Below are positions 34,732 to 45,563 of a stretch of 55,771 nt of DNA, one piece after another. Position 1 is the stretch's first letter, and each line of letters starts with the position of its first letter. The DNA is taken from assembly GCA_031289095.1 (NCBI GenBank), contig JAITQD010000117.1, forward strand, positions 1 to 55,771, given 5' to 3'. The notes beneath the pieces were generated by a model. The model saw only the letters and a program-made list of their open reading frames with translations, did not search any database and was not told where the DNA came from. This DNA comes from Azoarcus sp. (GTDB taxonomy: Bacteria > Pseudomonadota > Gammaproteobacteria > Burkholderiales > Rhodocyclaceae). The position numbers and the translations under genes were made by a program.

Positions 34732-37632
34732 ATGAGGTTCGCCATTTTGAAAGTCAGGATCAAGGCACTGCTCACCATCATCGTCATCACCGTGTCGATC
34801 ACGGTATTGAGCTTGGGTACGGGGCTTCTCTCCATCCAGAAAGGCATAGAGAAGGTCGTCAACGACGACATGACGATGCTCAGCAACATCGCCAGCAAAC
34901 TCGCCTCGGAACGGTTGGAACTGTTGAAAAGCGAAACAAGGTTCGCCGCCGATCGCCTGCACGATATCACGACGCAAAAAATCGTCGCCCCGGAGAAAGC
35001 GGCCAAGCTACTGGAAGAAGAAGTGCAGCACTACCAGTACATTTCGATGGCGCTCTACGACCACGAACACAACCTCGTCGCGGCGTACGGCGATCTCCTG
35101 CCAGCCGCCGGCGATGCCAACGGCGAACTCGCCCAGCGCGCCTATCATGGGGAAGTCGCCATCTCATCCACGGAAATCGCCGAGGATGGCGGCTTGATCA
35201 TCCGGGTCTACGCGCCGATGGACGGACACATCCTGATTTCCACCCTGCCAGGGCTCATCATCAGCGACCTGGTGACCGAATTCAGGATTCTCGACAGCGG
35301 TAACGTCTTCATTCTCGACAAGACGGGAATTATTGTCGCCAACTCACGCCCCGCCTCAGTACGGGAACGTTACAACCTCGTCGAAATGGCGCAGGACGCC
35401 CGCCTGTATGACGACAAGGATGGCCTTTTCCGTCACATGACCCAAGGCGGAACCGGCATCGGGTTTTACAGCTATATCGGCGAGAAACTCATCTGCTCCT
35501 ACAAGCCCATCGCAGGCTCGGACGGCTGGTCCGTAGGCGTCGCCGCGCCGGTATCGGCGACATCTGTCGGCCAGACCACAAGGGTGCTGCTGATTTCGGG
35601 AAGTATCATCCTCCTCATCGGCAGTGTCGTGGCGTTTTTCGCGGCAGGGATCATCGCCAAGCCCTTCGAGTCCCTGCGCGAAATGACGCAGATCGCCGAA
35701 AACGCCTCGATGGCGAAAAGCACCTTCCTCGCCAATACCAGCCACGAGATGCGCACCCCGCTCAACGCCATCATTGGCCTAAGCGAATTGACTCTGGATG
35801 CCGGTAACCTGCCGGGCGAAGTGGCGGAAAACCTGGAAAAAGTCTACAACTCCGGGGTAACGCTGCTGGGCATCGTCAACGACCTGCTCGACATCGCCAA
35901 GATCGAATCCGGAAAATTCGAACTCATCCCGGTGAATTACGACGTCCCGAGCACGATCAACGATACACGCAGCCTGAACGTGCTGCGGATCGCGGAAAAG
36001 CCTATCACTTTCACGCTGACAGCCGACGAGACGCTGCCGAGCAGGCTTATCGGTGACGAACTGCGGGTCAAGCAGATCTTCAACAACCTGTTGAGCAATG
36101 CCTGCAAATACACGCGCGAAGGGAACATAGACTGGACGATCGGCTGGGAGCGGAACGGCAACGATATTTGGCTGACCAGCTGCATCAGGGACACCGGCAT
36201 CGGCATCCGCCCGGAGGACATCGGCAAGCTGTTCGCCGACTATCATCAAGTCGACACCCGGAGCAATCGCGCCATTGAAGGCACAGGGCTGGGACTTGCC
36301 ATCACCCGCCGTCTGGTGGAGGCGATGGACGGCTCGATTTCGGTTGAAAGTATCTACGGCAAAGGGAGCACCTTCAGGGTGCGCATCCGGCAGAAACACG
36401 TCACCGATACGCCGATTGGCCCAACGGTCGCCGAAGCCCTGAGCGGTTTCCGCTATTCCACGAACAAGCGCATGCACGGCAAGAGCCTAGTGCGGGTGCA
36501 AATGCCTTACGCCAGGGTGCTCGTGGTGGATGATGTGCAAACCAATCTCGACGTCAGCAAGGGCATCATGAAGCCTTACGGCATGACGGTAGATTGCGTC
36601 ACCAGCGGTTTTGAGGCGATCAAGCTCGTACGTGCGGCCGACGTCAAGTACGACGCCATTTTCATGGATCACATGATGCCTGAAATGGACGGCATGGAGG
36701 CCACACGCATCATCCGCGAGGAAATCGGTAGCGATTACGCCAAGACCGTTCCCATTATCGCCCTGACCGCCAATGCCATCATCGGTAACGAGGAATTATT
36801 CCTGAAACACGGTTTCCAGGCATTCCTGACCAAGCCGGTGGATGTGATGAGGATGGACGCCATCCTCCGCCAGTGGGTGCGCCACAAGGAATTCGAACAC
36901 GACACGGAAACGCAGGGCGAAGCCGCCACTGCGGAAGCAGCCGTAACGCAGGCCGAAACGGAACACGTCCATGTGAACACCCCGTCAATCGAAGGGATCG
37001 ACTGGGCAACGGGGCTGGAACGCTTTGGCGGAGATGAAAGCATCTATCTCTCTGTCCTCAAATCGTACGCAACGAACACGATACATCTCCTCGACCGCAT
37101 CCGCGAGGTGAACGAGCAGACGCTTGCCGACTATGCAATCACCATCCACGGCATCAAAGGCAGCAGTTATGGCATCGAAGCCCGCGTCGTCGGCAAGCAG
37201 GCTGAAGAACTGGAGCACGCATCCAAAGCTGGCAACCTTGAATTCGTGCTCCAGAACAATCCGTCTTTCATCGAAGCCGCAGAAGCCCTGCTGGCTCGCC
37301 TTGACGCCTTGCAGGGCGGCGACGCCGCGACGGACAACGGCGACAGACCGGCTCGCCAGACCCCTGATGACGATTTGTTGACCAGAATGAAAGAAGCCGC
37401 TGCGGACTTCAGGATCGACGTCATGGAAGAAACCATGACTGCGCTCGAAAGCTTCAGGTACGAAACACAGGCGGAACTGATCGCCTGGCTACGCGAACAA
37501 GTCGACAAGATGGAATTCGCGGCAATACAAGAGCGTCTCGCAACGCGAACGCAAGAAACGCATCAAGCCTCAACAGGGGATAAAAATGGACGCGAAAACG
37601 CAATTACGCCACACAGTGGCGATAGTCGATGA
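34732..37632 (+). CDS. Hybrid sensor histidine kinase with receiver and Hpt domains
   Basis: 966-residue membrane sensor. TM1 is about 11-34, a Cache-type periplasmic sensor about 35-284 (NVFILDKTGIIVANSRP is typical), and TM2 about 285-306. The kinase core has H338 in NTSHEMRTPLNAI, N-box NNLLSNACKYT, DTGIGI and GTGLGLAITRRLVE. A receiver follows with D646 in IFMDHMMPEMDG and K701. After a Glu/Ala-rich linker, an Hpt domain carries H806 in TIHGIKGSSYGIEA. The phosphorelay H338-D646-H806 is complete. The ATG at 34732 follows GGAG. Its end overlaps the HD-GYP gene by 47 bases, so that protein is the likely final acceptor. Confidence 0.92.
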   Translation: MRFAILKVRIKALLTIIVITVSITVLSLGTGLLSIQKGIEKVVNDDMTMLSNIASKLASERLELLKSETRFAADRLHDITTQKIVAPEKAAKLLEEEVQHYQYISMALYDHEHNLVAAYGDLLPAAGDANGELAQRAYHGEVAISSTEIAEDGGLIIRVYAPMDGHILISTLPGLIISDLVTEFRILDSGNVFILDKTGIIVANSRPASVRERYNLVEMAQDARLYDDKDGLFRHMTQGGTGIGFYSYIGEKLICSYKPIAGSDGWSVGVAAPVSATSVGQTTRVLLISGSIILLIGSVVAFFAAGIIAKPFESLREMTQIAENASMAKSTFLANTSHEMRTPLNAIIGLSELTLDAGNLPGEVAENLEKVYNSGVTLLGIVNDLLDIAKIESGKFELIPVNYDVPSTINDTRSLNVLRIAEKPITFTLTADETLPSRLIGDELRVKQIFNNLLSNACKYTREGNIDWTIGWERNGNDIWLTSCIRDTGIGIRPEDIGKLFADYHQVDTRSNRAIEGTGLGLAITRRLVEAMDGSISVESIYGKGSTFRVRIRQKHVTDTPIGPTVAEALSGFRYSTNKRMHGKSLVRVQMPYARVLVVDDVQTNLDVSKGIMKPYGMTVDCVTSGFEAIKLVRAADVKYDAIFMDHMMPEMDGMEATRIIREEIGSDYAKTVPIIALTANAIIGNEELFLKHGFQAFLTKPVDVMRMDAILRQWVRHKEFEHDTETQGEAATAEAAVTQAETEHVHVNTPSIEGIDWATGLERFGGDESIYLSVLKSYATNTIHLLDRIREVNEQTLADYAITIHGIKGSSYGIEARVVGKQAEELEHASKAGNLEFVLQNNPSFIEAAEALLARLDALQGGDAATDNGDRPARQTPDDDLLTRMKEAAADFRIDVMEETMTALESFRYETQAELIAWLREQVDKMEFAAIQERLATRTQETHQASTGDKNGRENAITPHSGDSR

Positions 37633-38707
37633 CAATGTAACCAATCTGAAGATCGCTCGCGCCATGCTCTCAGAGCATTACAACACTTACGCCCTGCCTT
37701 CGGCGCAAGTGATGTTCGATCTTCTGCAAAAGGTTACTCCTGATCTCATTCTGCTCGATATAGAAATGCCGGAGATCAATGGTTATGAAGCCATCAGCAA
37801 ACTGAAAACCGATGCGCGCCTGTGCCGAATACCGGTTATTTTCCTGACTTCGCGCAATGACGAGGGCAGCGAACTGGAAGGACTTTCCCTGGGCGCGATC
37901 GACTACGTCACCAAGCCGTTTTCCGCCGCGTTGCTGCTGAAACGGATCAAAAACCATCTCCTGATCGTCGCACAGGAAAAAGAACTGGAGGATTACAACA
38001 AGAACCTCACAGCCATGGTCGACCAGAAAACCAAAAAAATCGCCGACTTGCAATTCGGTATCCTGAACGTCATCGCCGAACTGGTCGAATTCCGCGACAA
38101 AAAAACCGGCGGCCACATCGAACGCACGCAACTCTACCTGAATCTTCTGGTCGAGCAGATGTTGGCGGACGGCATCTACCACGACGAAGTTTCGTCCTGG
38201 GATCTGACCTTCCTGATTCCTTCGGCACAGCTTCACGACGTGGGCAAAATCGCCATCAGCGACGCGATTCTGAACAAGCCAGGCAAGCTGACGAATGAAG
38301 AATTTACGATCATGAAAACACATGTCGACCGTGGCGTGGAAGCGATCGAAAGAATCGAGAAAGAAACGCAGGAGCACAGCTTCCTGGGCCATGCCAAGTG
38401 TTTCGCGGGCTATCACCACGAAAAATGGGACGGCTCGGGCTATCCGCACGGCCTCGCTGGCAAGGACATCCCGCTACAAGGCCGGCTGATGGCGGTTTCC
38501 GACGTCTACGATGCGCTGATTTCCGCGCGTCCCTACAAGGATCCCATGCCGCTGGATATGGCGAAGTCCATCATCCTGGAGGGAGAAGGCAAGCACTTCG
38601 ATCCGGCGGTCATTGACGTCTTCCGCCGCGTCGCCGATGGCTTCGAGAAAATCGCAATGGATCATCGCAGCCAGAACGATCCCTTCAAATGGAGGGAACA
38701 ACCGTGA
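37586..38707 (+). CDS. HD-GYP response regulator (RpfG-type c-di-GMP phosphodiesterase)
   Basis: 373 residues. The receiver at 10-125 has DD at 15-16, D58 in LILLDIEMPEINGYE and K110 in YVTKPF. A coiled linker joins it to an HD-GYP domain with H217-D218 in QLHDVGKIAI, HH in GYHHEKWDGSGYP (GYP 285-287) and AVSDVYDAL. All metal ligands are present, so it should hydrolyse c-di-GMP. It starts inside the kinase gene with an AGGGGAT ribosome site, and its stop overlaps the binding-protein start (GTGA). The kinase Hpt domain probably phosphorylates D58. Confidence 0.93.
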   Translation: MDAKTQLRHTVAIVDDNVTNLKIARAMLSEHYNTYALPSAQVMFDLLQKVTPDLILLDIEMPEINGYEAISKLKTDARLCRIPVIFLTSRNDEGSELEGLSLGAIDYVTKPFSAALLLKRIKNHLLIVAQEKELEDYNKNLTAMVDQKTKKIADLQFGILNVIAELVEFRDKKTGGHIERTQLYLNLLVEQMLADGIYHDEVSSWDLTFLIPSAQLHDVGKIAISDAILNKPGKLTNEEFTIMKTHVDRGVEAIERIEKETQEHSFLGHAKCFAGYHHEKWDGSGYPHGLAGKDIPLQGRLMAVSDVYDALISARPYKDPMPLDMAKSIILEGEGKHFDPAVIDVFRRVADGFEKIAMDHRSQNDPFKWREQP

Positions 38708-39669
38708 ATACACCGAAAAAAGCGCTCCTGTCCGTTATCTGTGCGACCCTCGGCTTTCTGTCGCCCTCGCTGGCCAGCGCGCAAAACGAAAACGAGCCCA
38801 TCCCTGCCACAGCGAGCGTGCACAGCGACACCCTGGAAAAAGCGCGCCAGAGCGGCGCCATCGCCGTTGGATACCGCAACGCCAACGTACCGTTTTCTTA
38901 TCAGGATTCCTCGCACCAACCCACGGGCTACACCAAGGAGTTGTGCGACCAGATCGTCGATGCAATCAAGTTGGAATACGGCATGCCCCACCTGAAGATC
39001 GTCTATCGGCTCGTCACGGCGCAGGAGCGCATTCCCATGCTGCAAAACGGCACGATCGACATGGAATGCAGCTCATCGAGCATCACCCCGGAGCGCCAGA
39101 ATCAGGTCGATTTTTCCATCGCCTATTACCTTTTCAACATCCGTCTGCTCACCCGCAAGGCCTATCACATCCAGAACCTGAGCGACTTGGCGAACAAGAC
39201 CATCGTCTTCACAACCGGCACGACCACCGAGGAGATGATCCGGGAAAAGCTGGACGTAGAGCGCAATCACATCATGATTTTGCGAGGCAAGTCACACGCG
39301 GAATCTTTCATGATGGTCAGAACCGGGCGCGCTGCGGCCTACCTCGTGGGCGACGTCCTGCTCGCGGGGCTGATCACCAGTGCGCGCGACCCCAACGCAT
39401 ATGAAATCGTCGGCCCGTCCCTTAGCACCGGACGTTACGCGATCATGGTGCGCAAGGGAGATACCCGCCTGAAAGCAGCCGTGAACAGGGCGCTCACGGA
39501 CATCATTGTTTCCGGAAAAATCAAGGAAATGTACGATCGCTGGTTTACGCAGCCTATTCCGCCATACGGCGCCAACATGAACATGCCGATGAGCGAAGAA
39601 CTGGCGCAGTTCTTCGCCCGGCAGACTCGCGCCGCAGTCTCACAGAAAACCGAAACGAATAACCCGTAA
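38704..39669 (+). CDS. Orphan periplasmic amino-acid-type binding protein (SBP_bac_3)
   Basis: 321 residues with a signal peptide (MNTPKKALLSVICATLGFLS, cut near ASA-Q) and an SBP_bac_3 fold like glutamate/aspartate receptors. It shows IAVGYRNANVPFSYQD, PTGYTKELCDQIVDAI, NGTIDMECSSSSITPERQ and GKSHAESFMMVRTGRAAAYL. The start is the GTG at 38704, preceded by GGAGGGAAC and overlapping the HD-GYP stop; an ATG at 38689 lacks a ribosome site. No ABC permease or ATPase is near. Its place at the end of a kinase/HD-GYP operon suggests it presents a ligand to the kinase sensor. The ligand is unknown. Confidence 0.87.
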   Translation: MNTPKKALLSVICATLGFLSPSLASAQNENEPIPATASVHSDTLEKARQSGAIAVGYRNANVPFSYQDSSHQPTGYTKELCDQIVDAIKLEYGMPHLKIVYRLVTAQERIPMLQNGTIDMECSSSSITPERQNQVDFSIAYYLFNIRLLTRKAYHIQNLSDLANKTIVFTTGTTTEEMIREKLDVERNHIMILRGKSHAESFMMVRTGRAAAYLVGDVLLAGLITSARDPNAYEIVGPSLSTGRYAIMVRKGDTRLKAAVNRALTDIIVSGKIKEMYDRWFTQPIPPYGANMNMPMSEELAQFFARQTRAAVSQKTETNNP

Positions 39670-39760
39670 TTTGAAACAGAACAATCAAATCTTGATACGT
39701 GCCCCCGGCCTTGCTACGCACCTACCACGGCCTACTGGCACCCGCCGCCTGGTCGATGCT

Positions 39761-40723
39761 TCAGTCCTCTTCGCTGAGGATCTGAAAGCTGAAAGTCACG
39801 GTGGTGAAATCCTCGGGAGCCGATCCCAGGCCGATAGTGCCCTGCCCGTGCAGCACACAATTGTCGCGCTTGAGGATCACCGGCTCTGGCTCGCGCCCGA
39901 ACTTCACCCAGGTACCGTTGCTGCTGAAATCGGTCAGGGTGCACTGACCGCCGACCCACTCGATGCGGGCATGGCGGCGCGAAACCCGCCGGTCGTCAAT
40001 GACGAGGCCGCAGTTTTCGGCACGTCCAATGACGAGCGCGCCTTCGGAAGGCAACAGTTGCAGGTGACGACCGCTCAGGTCGATGTCGGCCCTTTGCATC
40101 AGCGCCATGTTGACGCGCCCACTCAACAGGTCAAGCGGCGAGGTGATCGTGGTTTCAGCGGTGTGCCGCCAGTCGTAGCGCCATACCCTGAGCAAACCGG
40201 TCTTACCCTTGATGGCGATACGGTCGATGCTCGTACATAGGATGCGCTTCATCTCGGGCAGGCATTCGTAAAGGGCTTCGCCGAGCAGAATCTCGTTGGA
40301 TTCGGCGCGATCGCCCAGCCGGGCGGCGACGTTGACGGCGTCGCCGTAGCAGTCGCCATGCTGCTCAATGACCGGGCCATATTCCACGCCCACCTTGAGG
40401 CCCAGCAGCGTCTGCATGCTGTCGATCTGTTCAAGGTTGAAGTCGTACAGCACGTCACGGGTGCGGGCAGCGGCATCGACGGCCATCTCGCTCATGTCGA
40501 ACAGCACCAGCAAACCATCGCCAAGGTACTTGACAACACGCCCGCCCGCCAAGGTGAAATGCTTGCCCAACATCTGGGTGCAACGGGTAACCACCTGGGT
40601 CGCCACGGTGTTGCCCTGCGACTCAAACAGTTTGGTGCTGCCAGACAAGTCGGCGAACACCACCGCCTTGTCTGCCTGCCCAGCAGCCTTACCCACATGA
40701 TTCGTATTGTTATCCAGCACCAT
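39761..40723 (-). CDS. Class III adenylate/guanylate cyclase with FHA domain
   Basis: 320 residues. The N-terminal class III cyclase domain (about 18-185) has both metal aspartates, D25 in VVFADLSGSTKL and D69 in KYLGDGLLVLFD, and YGDAVNVAARL with the transition-state Asn/Arg pair. A C-terminal FHA domain (about 225-310) shows LVIGRAENCGLVIDDRRVS, RRHARIEW and SSNGTWV, the phosphothreonine-binding loops. No membrane segment is present. It should make cAMP or cGMP under control of a phosphoprotein. It is convergent with the binding-protein gene and 45 bases downstream of the flavin oxidoreductase on the same strand. Confidence 0.88.
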   Translation of the reverse strand: MVLDNNTNHVGKAAGQADKAVVFADLSGSTKLFESQGNTVATQVVTRCTQMLGKHFTLAGGRVVKYLGDGLLVLFDMSEMAVDAAARTRDVLYDFNLEQIDSMQTLLGLKVGVEYGPVIEQHGDCYGDAVNVAARLGDRAESNEILLGEALYECLPEMKRILCTSIDRIAIKGKTGLLRVWRYDWRHTAETTITSPLDLLSGRVNMALMQRADIDLSGRHLQLLPSEGALVIGRAENCGLVIDDRRVSRRHARIEWVGGQCTLTDFSSNGTWVKFGREPEPVILKRDNCVLHGQGTIGLGSAPEDFTTVTFSFQILSEED

Positions 40724-40768
40724 GTCCGTAAAACCATTGGTAGACGGAGTTGTAATCGTAACACCTGT

Positions 40769-42037
40769 TTATACTTTCCCGCCGGATGAGCCCTGTGCCG
40801 GTAGTTCGATCCTGCCGTCCGCACTGTACCGATAATCGTTGAACACATGTTCGGCACTGAGTAGACGATAACTGCCATCTGGCTCTTGCAGGCTAGTTTC
40901 CTTGAGCCGCCATGTGAAGTGTCCACAAGTCCAACAATCGAAATTCCGCATATGTGTACACAGGCAGGTCTTGTCCCACACCTTGACTTTTTGCCCCTCC
41001 GTTATGTTCGCGTGCTCGCGCTCCCAGGCTTCGGCATACTGGCAGTGACCGGTGCTATCGAGCAGGTAGCCGAACGCTTCGCAGTTTGGCCGCACGCCAC
41101 TGCCGACCGCCGGGCAACGTTTGAGCATGCGCATCGGATAGCCGGTCGGCGAGACGTTGTTGACCTCGATCTGGTCTTCGGTCGCCTGGAAATACGCCTG
41201 TTTCACGTCGTCGGGCAAACCGCACTCGTGGGTGACGGTAAAGCGCGTCGCCACCTGTACCGCAGCGGCTCCCTGTTCGAGGAAGTTCACTGCGTCGCCC
41301 CCGGTGAAAATCCCCCCGGCGGGAATCAGCGGAATATCGAGCTGCCCGGCGCGCAGCCAAGCGCGAATTTCCGCCAGGATGGCGACGAGATCGTATGCCG
41401 CCCAGTTGGCGCCGAAGCCGAGATGCCCGCCAGCCAGAGGCCCTTCAACCACGATGTAGTCGGGCATCCGCCCGCTGCGCGCATTTTTCTTCAGGAAAAG
41501 CTGAAGCGCACGCAACGACGAAACGATGATGCCGAGCCTCACGTCGCGGAAACGCGGATGATCCTGGATCAGCGCGAACGACCCCAGGTGCAGGCCAGCG
41601 GCCAGGGTGATACCGTCGATGCCCGCGTCCATCGCCGTGCGCAATCGCACCCGCAGGGTTTCGCGCGGGCTGTTCATGGTCAGCTTTTCCATGCAGTTCA
41701 CGAAGATCAGGCCGGGGCCGTGCTTGGCCTCCATGGTCTTGCCGACGTGCAGATGGGTTGCCTCGGCGAGCAGGCCAAGATCGAACTGCGCCACCGATTT
41801 GTCGAGATTGCCGACGTTGAATTTGTATTGCTTGAGACGATCCTTGACGTAATGTGTGTGATAGCGCCGATCGGTGACGGTATGCACCATCGCATCGGAA
41901 ATATGGCCGATGCCGCCCAGGCGTGCTGCTTCAAGGGCCAACCCGGAGGTCGAAATATCAACCCCCATGCCGCCCACCACAATCGGGATCAATTCGTGGG
42001 AGCCTAGCAACAGGCGGTAATCGTCAACACGCTTCAT
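40769..42037 (-). CDS. Nitronate monooxygenase-like FMN oxidoreductase with Cys-rich tail
   Basis: 422-residue TIM-barrel flavoprotein of the NPD/IMP-dehydrogenase fold. VVGGMGVDISTSGLALEAAR is the opening, VEGPLAGGHLGF and IPAGGIFTGGDAV are the phosphate-binding loops, and AVQVATRF closes the barrel near residue 285. Beyond the barrel is a ~110-residue extension with at least seven cysteines, among them RPNCEAF, GHCQY, CLCTH and FDCWTCGH. These could hold zinc or an iron-sulfur cluster. The classical catalytic His of nitronate monooxygenase is not obvious to me, so the reaction is open; enoyl reductase relatives share the fold. Confidence 0.72.
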   Translation of the reverse strand: MKRVDDYRLLLGSHELIPIVVGGMGVDISTSGLALEAARLGGIGHISDAMVHTVTDRRYHTHYVKDRLKQYKFNVGNLDKSVAQFDLGLLAEATHLHVGKTMEAKHGPGLIFVNCMEKLTMNSPRETLRVRLRTAMDAGIDGITLAAGLHLGSFALIQDHPRFRDVRLGIIVSSLRALQLFLKKNARSGRMPDYIVVEGPLAGGHLGFGANWAAYDLVAILAEIRAWLRAGQLDIPLIPAGGIFTGGDAVNFLEQGAAAVQVATRFTVTHECGLPDDVKQAYFQATEDQIEVNNVSPTGYPMRMLKRCPAVGSGVRPNCEAFGYLLDSTGHCQYAEAWEREHANITEGQKVKVWDKTCLCTHMRNFDCWTCGHFTWRLKETSLQEPDGSYRLLSAEHVFNDYRYSADGRIELPAQGSSGGKV

Positions 42038-42119
42038 TAGCCATTTCCGTTCCGACGCGGGCCGCCATTATCGCTTACCGCTGTCGTCTACGCACTCCAG
42101 CTCGGACGTTCAATACAAA

Positions 42120-43964
<1,845 letters not shown>

Positions 43965-43997
43965 GTCGATTTCTCCAGGGACGATGAACGAGCCGGG

Positions 43998-45356
43998 TCA
44001 GTTCTTTTTTTCTGGCCGTTTCCAGCCCGCATAACTCTGCTGCCGGGCGCGGGACACGGTGAGCTGGTCGGGCGGCGCATCGCGAGTCAGGGTCGTGCCC
44101 GCGCCAAGGGTCGCACCGCGCCCGACCCTCACCGGCGCCACCAGTTGCGCGTCGGAACCAATGAAGGCGTCATCGCCGATCTCTGTACGGTATTTGTTGA
44201 CGCCATCGTAATTGCAGGTGATAACGCCCGCGCCGATGTTGACCCGCGTCCCGACGTCGGCATCGCCCACGTAAGCCAGATGGTTGGCCTTGGACTGGTC
44301 GGAGATCCGGCTGTTTTTGATTTCGACGAAATTGCCGACATGAACCCCATTGCCAAGCGCCGTCCCGGGCCGGAGGCGGGCATAAGGGCCGACCACACAT
44401 GCCTCGCCCATGACAGCGCCATTGAGATGCGAGAACGGCGCCACGCGCGAACCCGCGCCGATCCGGACGTCGCACAGCACACAGTGAGCCCCGACCACAA
44501 CCCCGTCGCCCAGTTCGACCCGGCCCTCGAACACGCAATTGACGTCGATTTCGACGTCGCGCCCACACACGAGTTCGCCGCGCACGTCAAAACGCGCCGG
44601 GTCGATGAGCGTCACCCCATCGTCCATGAGCCTGCGGGCGATGGACGCCTGATACACCCGTTCGAGCGCGGCGAGTTGCGTCTTGCTGTTTACCCCCAGG
44701 GTTTCGGCCACGGTTTCGGGCGACACCGTGGCGATTTCGACCCCCGCCTCCACCGCGAGGCCCACAATATCGGTCAGGTAATACTCGCCCTGAGCGTTAT
44801 CGTTGCCGATGCGGGCGAGCCAGTCGCGCAGCCTGGCGGTTGGCGCGACGAGAATGCCGGTATTGACCTCGCGCACGCGGCGCTCTTGCCCGGTCGCGTC
44901 CTTTTCCTCGACGATGCGCACCACGCGGCCCTCGGCATCGCGCAGGATGCGCCCATAACCGGACGGCTCGTCCAGTTCGACCGTGAGGAGCGCCAGGCGA
45001 TCCCGCCCCGCCGCCTCGACCAGCCGCGCCAGCGTGGACGCGCCGATCAGGGGCACATCGCCGTAGAGCACCAACGTCCGCCCGGCGTCGGACAGATGCG
45101 GCAGGGCCTGTTGCACCGCGTGACCGGTGCCGAGCTGAGGATTTTGCTCCACCCAGACGAGATCGGGCGCATCGAGCCGGGTTCGCACTGCTTCGCCGCC
45201 ATGGCCATACACGACACAAATCCGCCGCGCCGCGAGCGCACGAGCACTCGCCAAAACGTGCGCGAGGAGCGGACGTCCGGCGAGCGGCTGCAAAACCTTG
45301 GGCAAAACCGAACGCATGCGCTTGCCTTGACCGGCAGCGAGAATCACGACTTCCAT
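43998..45356 (-). CDS. glmU: Bifunctional GlcN-1-P acetyltransferase / GlcNAc-1-P uridylyltransferase
   Basis: Makes UDP-GlcNAc. 452 residues. The uridylyltransferase domain starts [16 protein letters not shown] and has YGDVPLI and EVNTGI. A linker leads to the left-handed beta-helix acetyltransferase with hexapeptide repeats, KSRISDQSK-like [19 protein letters not shown] and [14 protein letters not shown]. The ATG at 45356 matches the family; the open frame upstream is not conserved. It lies upstream of glmS on the same strand and is divergent from the MaoC-Ptb gene. Confidence 0.96.
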   Translation of the reverse strand: MEVVILAAGQGKRMRSVLPKVLQPLAGRPLLAHVLASARALAARRICVVYGHGGEAVRTRLDAPDLVWVEQNPQLGTGHAVQQALPHLSDAGRTLVLYGDVPLIGASTLARLVEAAGRDRLALLTVELDEPSGYGRILRDAEGRVVRIVEEKDATGQERRVREVNTGILVAPTARLRDWLARIGNDNAQGEYYLTDIVGLAVEAGVEIATVSPETVAETLGVNSKTQLAALERVYQASIARRLMDDGVTLIDPARFDVRGELVCGRDVEIDVNCVFEGRVELGDGVVVGAHCVLCDVRIGAGSRVAPFSHLNGAVMGEACVVGPYARLRPGTALGNGVHVGNFVEIKNSRISDQSKANHLAYVGDADVGTRVNIGAGVITCNYDGVNKYRTEIGDDAFIGSDAQLVAPVRVGRGATLGAGTTLTRDAPPDQLTVSRARQQSYAGWKRPEKKN

Positions 45357-45563
45357 GGGGCATTCCAGCAATAAACCCGCAAAGTCTACCATGTGGAAGA
45401 CATCGCCCCAGCGCGATTTCGTCGCTGTTTCCACCGTCACAACTCGCATATTCCGGAATTCTGCCGCACCGCAGCATTCCCGCCAGCGGGCAGAGCGACG
45501 CGAATACTGCTAGGATGTCCGGTCTCGAACTTGCTTGCCGCTTTCAAAACCCCCGAGGACTGC

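Noticed and set aside
38689-38704. ATG at 38689 as start of the periplasmic binding protein
   Set aside because: The GTG at 38704 follows a GGAGGG ribosome site and gives a normal signal peptide; the ATG would place that ribosome site inside the gene.
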